Below, piece after piece: positions 1 through 6,119 of a stretch of 8,057 nt of DNA; position 1 is the first letter of the stretch; each line of letters begins with the position of its first letter. The stretch comes from Rickettsiales bacterium (GTDB lineage: Bacteria; Pseudomonadota; Alphaproteobacteria; Rickettsiales; UBA1997): contig CANGQE010000049.1 of NCBI GenBank assembly GCA_947455845.1, positions 1-8,057 of the forward strand, in the 5' to 3' direction. The notes under the pieces were generated by a model that was given only the letters and a program-made list of their open reading frames with translations, was not told the DNA's origin and searched no databases. The position numbers and the translations under genes were made by a program.

Positions 1-1719
1 AATCACAATCCTCAACCCAAGTGGGTAAGGCCCATTCGCAATATTTGCTGCATGTTTGGCAGTAAAATTATCGAATGTGAATTCGTCGGATTGAAAGCTA
101 ATAATTTAATTGGAACTAAGTCCCAAGGCGTATTGATAGAAATTAAAGATGCCTCTGATTACAAAAGAACCCTTGCAGAAAACTTGGTAATTTTAGACCA
201 AGCTGAAAGAAAAAAATCAATCATTGCCCAAATCTCTAAAATTACATTTGATCTCGGTTTAGATGCTGTTGACGAAGCGGATAAATCTCCGCTTTTTGAT
301 GAGGTGACGGGCCTATGCGAATATCCGACAGCATTGGTTGCATCAATCGATAAAAGATTCATGGAATTGCCCAATGAAGTTTTGGTTTTAACTCTAAAAC
401 TAAACCAAAAATATTTTTGCCTAAAAAGTTTTGAAGGTCAGTTGCTGCCGAAATTTATTTTTATTACTAACGCAATCATCACCGATTCCAATCAGGAAAA
501 AATCATCAAAGATAATGAAAAGCTAGTGCGCGCACGCTTGAGCGATGCTGAGTTTTTTATTGCTGAAGACATGAAAAGGACTTTGATGTCGAGAGTTGAC
601 GATCTTAAAAAAGTTGTACTCCATCAAAAGTTAGGGTCGGTTTATGATAAAACTCTGCGCATCAATAGTTTGGCAAAATTTCTTGCCGTCTTTGTGCCTC
701 ATTGCAATTTGTCATTAATTGATCACGCCGTTGATTTATGTAAGGTCGATCTGCTTACCAAAGCTGTAGGTGAATTGCCGGAATTACAGGGAAAAATCGG
801 TAGTTTTTATGCTCAAAAACAACGCGAAGATAAAAAAATTATCGCCGCAATTTATGAGCATTATTTGCCACTAGGTCCCGCATCAGAATTGCCTAAAACT
901 GCATTAGGAATCGTACTTTCAATTGCTGATAAAATTGACACTATAGTTGGATTCTTCTTGGCTGATGAAAAGCCTACCAGCTCAAAAGATCCTTATGCTT
1001 TAAGGCGCGCCGCTCTAGGAATCATCAGAATTTCCTTCCAATATAATATTGCTTTTCCAATTAGGGCTCTAGTGGAAAAGGCACTTAATTCTTTTCCGAC
1101 AAAAGTACTGAATAATCTTCTGGGTGAAAAAGAAGGAACTCTTTACGATAATAAAAAAATGATCATCGACGAGGTGGTTAAATTTTTTGTTGAAAGACTA
1201 AAAGTCTATCTAAGAGAAACTGAGATGGTGCAACCTGATATTATTAACTTGGTGATCGATGAATATTTATCAGATTTGGAAGTTCAGAAATATTGCGATA
1301 CTATCCTCTTGGCTAACAAGATTAAGTTTTTGAATAAATTTATTTGCAGCGTTGAGAGTCAAAAAATTATCGAGCTCTATAAAAGATCAGCAAATATTTT
1401 GGCAATTGAAGAGAGAAAAGATTCTATCAAATATGAAGGTAATCCTTCGCGCTTAGCCTTTAAAACCAAATATGAAATTGTTCTTTACCGCCGCATTAAA
1501 CAGATTTTTTCTCCATTTAAAAAACTAATTGCCAAAGGTGAATTTGATTCTGCTGTTAAACTTTTAGATGTGCTAGAAGTGCCATTGTCGCATTTCTTTG
1601 ATCATGTGGTGGTTAACGACAAGGATAGAAACCTGCGTGAAAATCGTTTACTTCTACTCTCCAAAATTCGCAGTCTATTTAACGAGATTGGCGATTTATC
1701 GAAAATTGAAATTTCTTAA
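1..1719 (+). CDS. glyS: Glycyl-tRNA synthetase beta subunit, 5'-truncated by window edge
   Basis: This is the beta chain of the bacterial alpha2-beta2 glycyl-tRNA synthetase, which with GlyQ charges tRNA-Gly in the cytoplasm; the beta chain mainly binds the tRNA. The reading frame is open from base 1, so the ATG at 52 is an internal Met and the true start lies upstream. The 572 visible residues match the family from the segment KWVRPIRN (visible residues 7-14, compare FVRPVH in E. coli) to the C-terminus. Recognisable blocks are NEKLVRARLSDAEFF, CKVDLLTKAVGELPELQG, and ADKIDTIVGF followed by KDPYALRRAALG (visible residues 329-340). The C-terminal part, ending near FFDHVVVNDKDRNLRENRL, is the DALR-like anticodon-binding region. 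Compared with about 690 residues in E. coli, roughly 120 N-terminal residues are missing. The gene ends 3 bases before the PEPC-like gene. glyQ would be expected upstream, outside the window. Confidence 0.96.
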   Translation, partial: NHNPQPKWVRPIRNICCMFGSKIIECEFVGLKANNLIGTKSQGVLIEIKDASDYKRTLAENLVILDQAERKKSIIAQISKITFDLGLDAVDEADKSPLFDEVTGLCEYPTALVASIDKRFMELPNEVLVLTLKLNQKYFCLKSFEGQLLPKFIFITNAIITDSNQEKIIKDNEKLVRARLSDAEFFIAEDMKRTLMSRVDDLKKVVLHQKLGSVYDKTLRINSLAKFLAVFVPHCNLSLIDHAVDLCKVDLLTKAVGELPELQGKIGSFYAQKQREDKKIIAAIYEHYLPLGPASELPKTALGIVLSIADKIDTIVGFFLADEKPTSSKDPYALRRAALGIIRISFQYNIAFPIRALVEKALNSFPTKVLNNLLGEKEGTLYDNKKMIIDEVVKFFVERLKVYLRETEMVQPDIINLVIDEYLSDLEVQKYCDTILLANKIKFLNKFICSVESQKIIELYKRSANILAIEERKDSIKYEGNPSRLAFKTKYEIVLYRRIKQIFSPFKKLIAKGEFDSAVKLLDVLEVPLSHFFDHVVVNDKDRNLRENRLLLLSKIRSLFNEIGDLSKIEIS

Positions 1720-1722
1720 ATA

Positions 1723-4700
1723 ATGAAAAGAGTCGTTGGCTCCACCGTGCGCTCCGTAATTGGAGCACGTCACTTAGCAACTCAAGGTTTTTTTCCTAGT
1801 TTTCGAAATACGGCTGCGGAAGAAGAATTTAATAATAAAAAAATTAAAGATTACTTTAGGCTTTCCAAGCAAGATGTGATGAGTGATTTTGAAGAGATAA
1901 TGGCCGAAAAATCTCCGAATAAAAATTCACTGGAAGTGGGCCACAAGCTTATTGCCATGCGCACTACTCTTTTACCAAGAATGCATCTTGAAATTAAGGG
2001 CGAATTGCGTGACGAGGTTGGTAGTCTTGAAGAAAAAATTGGTCACGAAGCTTTGAAGGAAAGAATAGAAGAAAACCGCCCATACATCAGGTTTACCGCT
2101 CATCCAACGGAGGGACAAAATTTACGAGCCATTCGTGAGAAAGATATAATCGTAAAGCTGCAAACAGCTTTGGTGAGGGTTCAGGAGCAAAAGTCGGTAT
2201 TGCCAGAAAATGTGGTAAAGATTGCTCGCTTGGCGTCAGAAGCAGGAATTGAAAATTCAATTATTGAAGATGCTAAGTTATCTGGAATGCCCAGCTTTAC
2301 CGAGTTTTCGGATATTTGCTCTAAAGTGCGTCGTGAAATTATTACTAACTTTATTGAAAAGCCGATTCATCACGTCACAAAAATGACAATCCAAGATGAA
2401 AGAGACTTATTGTTGTACCACATGGATCGCTGCAAAAAAGAGGTGTCTGCTGTTGCAACAAAATATCCCAATTTGATTGAAGTTGACGACATTAAGTTTA
2501 CCTCTTGGTCTTTTGACATGGATGGCAAGCCGCATGTTAAGGCGGGTAATGGTGTTATTTTTGAATATCAATCTCAGCAGAAGTTTTTTGATTCTTTGCT
2601 AAAAATGTCAGAAGATTATGCGGATGAGATTGAATTATGCGTTGATATTGCTGATTTTAGAGAGAGTCTTATTGAATTTAGAGAAGAGGTTGTTGATCCA
2701 ATAAAGCAAATTCAAAAAGATTTCGCAGATCGAGTTTTGGTTGGTGATGAGGCGAAATTAATCGAAAATAAAATCATTAAGATTTTGGATGATTACGATT
2801 CGTCGCGGGAAGAAGGCCTGAGTGAATCTTTCAAGCAAATGAGAAATTACGTAAAATCTTCCGGTTGTAAAGCGGCTGAGAATGGCTTTACCACTCGCGA
2901 AGAAATCGACAAAACTAATGATGGTCTTGCTGAAATAACTAGAATTTGTTCGGCAAAGCCAAGCTTCGCCACAGATGAAGTGGGAACAATTGCTGCTAGT
3001 TTTTCTGAATTTTCTTCCGAAACCAAAAGACAAGTCATGTGCATGATGGAATCAGCTTTAATGCATCCAACTCACGAGCACATTATCTCGCAATTTAACT
3101 GCGAATTATCCAGCTTCAAAAATGTTTTAAAACTTTTTGAACTTTCTAAGCAATTGCCGGAATATCACGAATCGATTCCTTACTTTAAGGAATATTATTC
3201 TGAAAAAAGCAAAGAAGCAGGCTTTGATATTTACCAACAATTTTTCTCCGAATCTGCAATTGCGGCGGCAAAAAACTCAGTAGTTGAAATTTCTCCTCTT
3301 GCTGAAGATGAGGTAACCATTCCTCTTCTAATCAACTTTACCAAAGAGATGTTGGTGGATGAAGAATGTGTTGATTACATCAAAAAATCGGGAGGGGTGG
3401 TTAGGCAGACCAGAAGTAACAGTGATGGCTCTTCTTCACTTGGTGCTCACAAGGTTACCATCCGCTATTTAGAAGCTGATACTGCAATTAGAGAAATGGT
3501 GGAAGCAGCAGGATTTAAACTGGCAATACTTCAGGGAATTGGCGCTAATGATTTAGAAAGAATGGCGCCGTGGAGATTGGAATTATTGCAAAGCGAATTC
3601 ACTGCTCAAGGTTCGGATGCTCAGCATCAAACACGCGATCGTCTAACCAGTATGTTGTTAAAAGAACGGGATAGTTCGCAGGAAGATTTGATTAATTTGA
3701 AATTAAAATATTCTGCTCAAGAAATAGAATCTTTGGTAGATTTTTATTACCAAGGTCACGTTGCAAGCGAGCGTGGAGTAGAAATTGAGTTAGATGGTAA
3801 GCCGGTTAATTCCGGTGACCTAACTCACCGTGGATCAATTCCCGCTACGGTTGTAAAAAAACTCGGAAAGTTAAGCTCCAGACCGGATAATAGAAGTGGC
3901 GACATCAAAACCGAAGCCCTTAAAGAAAATACCATGGATGCTTGGGATCCTTCAATTTTCAATCGCAATATGCGTAGAATCGGAGCGATTTCTCTGCAAA
4001 GAGCTAGTGGAGTTTCAACATTCTCAATGGCACCATTTTACCAAGACTCGAAAGATTTTAGTCAGGAGCTATTGGCTGATTTTTCTAAAATTCCCCTAAT
4101 TAGAAACACTGCCATTTCAGCAATTTTTGCATTAGGAATTGCTGACGTAAAGTCATTTACCTTGGCTAATGGTTTGGATTTTGAAATTCCAAACGGAACC
4201 ATTCCTGCAACTGCTAAAGTCTATGAAGAGTTTTTAAAGACTGGCGCCAAGCATGGCTCAAAAGCAGCAATGCAGTTTGCCAAAGAAAATGATTTTGATA
4301 GTGCTGAGGGCATGAGAGCTGCTCATATGTGCTACCAAGTCGAGGGTTGTAAAAGGGTTCTGAAAAATGCCATCACTCCTTTGTGTTTTGGATCTTCCAA
4401 AGAAACTCAAGCTGCATTGGGAAAAATTTTTGAGGAAATAGATTCCTCACCGGAGTCGATAATCAGATATAATAAGCATGTAATTAAGGCCTGTTCTATT
4501 TTAGTAAAAGATTCGCAACTAGATTTAGCAACTAGGCAAACATTGGCTTGTGTAGCTCAGCAAATTTCAAACGTATGTCGATCGGGGAATTTTTATGACA
4601 CTAGAACTAAATTAATTAGCGGTGCTCACAAAGCTTTGAGCGAGGGTAATGGGGATAAATTTAACGAAGATTGTGAATGGTTTGCAATCATTACCAGATC

Positions 4701-4851
4701 AGCAGGAAACCCAGCAAGTCCGGGTAGAAAAACTAATGAATTACTGCGATATTCCAATGATAGTTTTAATAAAACCGTTATTCCAATGGCTAACCTAATT
4801 AATCCTAAGGAAGAAGATCAATCTATTAAATCTGTGGCGGCAAGTAGGTGA
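1723..4851 (+). CDS. Divergent phosphoenolpyruvate carboxylase-like protein, probable pseudoenzyme
   Basis: PEPC adds bicarbonate to phosphoenolpyruvate to make oxaloacetate. This 1042-residue protein is a distant relative; E. coli Ppc has 883 residues. Seen: FTAHPTE with His127, equivalent to E. coli H138; SNSDG with Asp568 at the place of D543 in GYSDSAKD; LQGIGAND at 603-610 replacing FHGRGGS; TAQG in place of TEQG; and LSSRPDNR with Arg720, near R699 of LGSRPAKR. The spacing from Asp568 to Gln604 (36) equals D543 to H579, so that block aligns without gaps and shows K546 to Ser571, H579 to Gln604, R581 to Ile606 and R587 to Glu612. No QNTG-type C-terminus is visible. About 134 extra residues lie after Asp568. 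Carboxylation is therefore unlikely; another activity or a regulatory role is possible. The N-terminus (residues 1-30) is basic and presequence-like. The ATG lies 3 bases after the glyS stop with no clear Shine-Dalgarno, suggesting translational coupling. The frame is intact over 3 kb, so it is not a decaying pseudogene. E. coli residue numbers are from memory. Confidence 0.8.
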   Translation: MKRVVGSTVRSVIGARHLATQGFFPSFRNTAAEEEFNNKKIKDYFRLSKQDVMSDFEEIMAEKSPNKNSLEVGHKLIAMRTTLLPRMHLEIKGELRDEVGSLEEKIGHEALKERIEENRPYIRFTAHPTEGQNLRAIREKDIIVKLQTALVRVQEQKSVLPENVVKIARLASEAGIENSIIEDAKLSGMPSFTEFSDICSKVRREIITNFIEKPIHHVTKMTIQDERDLLLYHMDRCKKEVSAVATKYPNLIEVDDIKFTSWSFDMDGKPHVKAGNGVIFEYQSQQKFFDSLLKMSEDYADEIELCVDIADFRESLIEFREEVVDPIKQIQKDFADRVLVGDEAKLIENKIIKILDDYDSSREEGLSESFKQMRNYVKSSGCKAAENGFTTREEIDKTNDGLAEITRICSAKPSFATDEVGTIAASFSEFSSETKRQVMCMMESALMHPTHEHIISQFNCELSSFKNVLKLFELSKQLPEYHESIPYFKEYYSEKSKEAGFDIYQQFFSESAIAAAKNSVVEISPLAEDEVTIPLLINFTKEMLVDEECVDYIKKSGGVVRQTRSNSDGSSSLGAHKVTIRYLEADTAIREMVEAAGFKLAILQGIGANDLERMAPWRLELLQSEFTAQGSDAQHQTRDRLTSMLLKERDSSQEDLINLKLKYSAQEIESLVDFYYQGHVASERGVEIELDGKPVNSGDLTHRGSIPATVVKKLGKLSSRPDNRSGDIKTEALKENTMDAWDPSIFNRNMRRIGAISLQRASGVSTFSMAPFYQDSKDFSQELLADFSKIPLIRNTAISAIFALGIADVKSFTLANGLDFEIPNGTIPATAKVYEEFLKTGAKHGSKAAMQFAKENDFDSAEGMRAAHMCYQVEGCKRVLKNAITPLCFGSSKETQAALGKIFEEIDSSPESIIRYNKHVIKACSILVKDSQLDLATRQTLACVAQQISNVCRSGNFYDTRTKLISGAHKALSEGNGDKFNEDCEWFAIITRSAGNPASPGRKTNELLRYSNDSFNKTVIPMANLINPKEEDQSIKSVAASR
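1746..1769 (+). other. Short hairpin in the first codons of the PEPC-like gene
   Basis: CGTG, a CG bulge, CTCC, a GTAATT loop, then GGAG and CACG form an 8-bp stem with a 2-base bulge and a 6-base loop. It begins 23 bases after the ATG of the PEPC-like gene. In mRNA it could slow initiation or mark a processing site, but it lies in coding sequence and may be chance. No T-run follows, so it is not an intrinsic terminator. Confidence 0.3.
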
Positions 4852-5948
4852 TGTTACTAAAAGAAGTTTACAATAATGAATTTTTGCAAGAGTTGACAGC
4901 GGCAATTTTGTCGCTGGACAAAAAATTTGATGACAAAAAATTTCTTAGAAATTTTGTTGGTAAAAGTTGGGAAGATAAAGCTTTGAAGCAGAGAATGCGG
5001 GCGGTCACGATAGTTCTTGATGAAGCGCTGAGTCCAAAAGAATATCGACAAAAAGTTGAAATTTTAAAAGCGGTCGCCGGTAAAATTACCAAAGGTGCGG
5101 GTGCGCGCTTGGCCTTGATTTGCTTTCCTGATTTTGTTGAGTTGTTTGGTTGCAAAGAGATGCTCTTCGATTTTTCCATGCAATCTCTTGCATCCCTAAC
5201 CGAGTTTGGCACTTCCGAATTCGCCGTCCGCCAATTCCTCAAACTCGACGAAAAACGGGCTTTAACTTTTTTCAAAAAATGGGCAAAAGATCCCAATCAT
5301 CACATCAGAAGACTAGCTTCGGAAGGCTGTCGTCCAAGGTTGCCTTGGGGCGAGGCTTTACCAAGCTTTAAGAAAAATCCTGCGGCGATTTTACCGATTT
5401 TGGAAGAGCTAAAAAATGATGAGTCGGAATATGTGCGTAAGAGTGTGGCCAATAATTTGAACGATATTTCGAAAGATAATCCGGCGGTGGTTTTGGAGTT
5501 ACTAGGAAAGTGGAAAGGTGTAGTCTCGTCACGCCTAATTGCTCACTCTTTACGCACCCTACTAAAACGCGGCAACAAAGAAGCCCTAAAACTAATCGAC
5601 ATAGACAGTAACATTTTGTCAGAAAATTTTACGATTCAAAGCTTTGCTTTAGAAAAAGAGGTGATTAAAATTTCACAAAATCTGACCTTTGAATTTGCCT
5701 TACGCAATCAAGCGTCAAACAACAAAATAAGAATTGAATACGCCGTTTATTTTCTCAATAAAAACGGTTCTCACGGTAAAAAAATTTTCCAAATCACAAC
5801 CAAAAATTTCGCTGAAGGTGTTTTTAGTTTTACTAAAAAACATTCCTTCCGCGACCTTTCAACCAGAAAGCACAATGCCGGAAAGCATGCGATTGCACTG
5901 GTTGTAAATGGGGTTGAGGTTGGGAAAATAGAATTCGACTTGTTCTAA
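4851..5948 (+). CDS. alkC: AlkC-type DNA alkylation repair protein (HEAT-like glycosylase with C-terminal domain)
   Basis: AlkC-family DNA glycosylases (COG4335) excise cationic alkylated bases such as 3-methyladenine and 3-methylcytosine from DNA without base flipping. The 365-residue protein has a helical HEAT-like part, about residues 10-245. It contains the family block IRRLASEGCRPRLPWGEALP (152-171) and then SEYVRKSVANNLNDISKDNP. Glu123, Glu158 and Trp166 have the same mutual spacing (35 and 8) as the catalytic-site Glu121, Glu156 and Trp164 I recall for Pseudomonas fluorescens AlkC. Residues about 255-365 are beta-rich, starting IQSFALEKEVIKISQNLTFE, and fit the Ig-like domain of one AlkC subgroup. 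The ATG overlaps the upstream stop by one base (TGATG). A GTG directly before it at 4848 would add one residue, but ATG is preferred. Overlap implies co-transcription and coupled translation with the PEPC-like gene. No Ada or AlkB partner is seen nearby. The assignment to AlkC rather than AlkD is firm; substrate range is inferred. Confidence 0.87.
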   Translation: MLLKEVYNNEFLQELTAAILSLDKKFDDKKFLRNFVGKSWEDKALKQRMRAVTIVLDEALSPKEYRQKVEILKAVAGKITKGAGARLALICFPDFVELFGCKEMLFDFSMQSLASLTEFGTSEFAVRQFLKLDEKRALTFFKKWAKDPNHHIRRLASEGCRPRLPWGEALPSFKKNPAAILPILEELKNDESEYVRKSVANNLNDISKDNPAVVLELLGKWKGVVSSRLIAHSLRTLLKRGNKEALKLIDIDSNILSENFTIQSFALEKEVIKISQNLTFEFALRNQASNNKIRIEYAVYFLNKNGSHGKKIFQITTKNFAEGVFSFTKKHSFRDLSTRKHNAGKHAIALVVNGVEVGKIEFDLF

Positions 5949-5980
5949 ACATTTCTATCCACACATCCCACATTCCACAC

Positions 5981-6081
5981 CCCGCTGGTCGAGCGGAGTC
6001 GAGACCTACCAAAGTTAACGCTCACTGTTTTAGACAAGGAGCGTAAATTCGGGTTGGTCTCGACTCCTCTCGACCAGCGGG
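5981..6081. repeat. 101-base imperfect palindrome with GC-rich 26-base inverted arms (REP-pair or MITE-like)
   Basis: The left arm 5981-6006 starts CCCGCTGGTCGAG. The right arm 6056-6081 is its reverse complement with one mismatch in 26. The pairing continues in the same register inward: 6008-6010 with 6052-6054, 6013-6016 with 6046-6049 (one G-T pair), 6018-6023 (ACGCTC) with 6039-6044, and 6026-6028 with 6034-6036. Only a few bases remain as loop near 6030, so the whole unit is one long hairpin. Each arm also folds alone: GG then TCGA pairs with TCGA then CC, with a 2-base bulge and a 6-base loop, like single REP sequences. Outside the arms, ACATCCC (5963-5969) can pair with GGGATGT (6086-6092). 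The arms are much more GC-rich than the flanks, suggesting a mobile or repeated element. It lies between alkC and ppdK. Copies elsewhere cannot be seen from this window. Confidence 0.85.
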
Positions 6082-6119
6082 CTGGGGGATGTCGGTAAAA
6101 ATAATCAAACTTTTTAAAA

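Noticed and set aside
52..54. ATG as the start of glyS
   Set aside because: The frame is open back to base 1 and residues before this Met (KWVRPIRN) match the family, so it is an internal methionine.
1723..4851. Standard active phosphoenolpyruvate carboxylase (ppc)
   Set aside because: The K546, H579, R581 and R587 equivalents are all replaced in an ungapped block, so the plain enzyme name would overstate the evidence.
4868..5296. Reverse-strand open frame of 142 codons
   Set aside because: It is antisense to alkC in a region with clear AlkC similarity; its translation is low complexity and resembles no family.
5981..6081. Classical rho-independent terminator
   Set aside because: No run of T follows the hairpin on the + strand; the stem is far longer than usual terminators.
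6082..6119. Sigma-70 promoter for ppdK
   Set aside because: The stretch is AT-rich, but I see no convincing pair of -35 and -10 hexamers at proper spacing.
5949..6119. CRISPR array or tRNA gene in the gap
   Set aside because: There is only one inverted pair and no direct repeat series with spacers; no cloverleaf arms or CCA end can be drawn.
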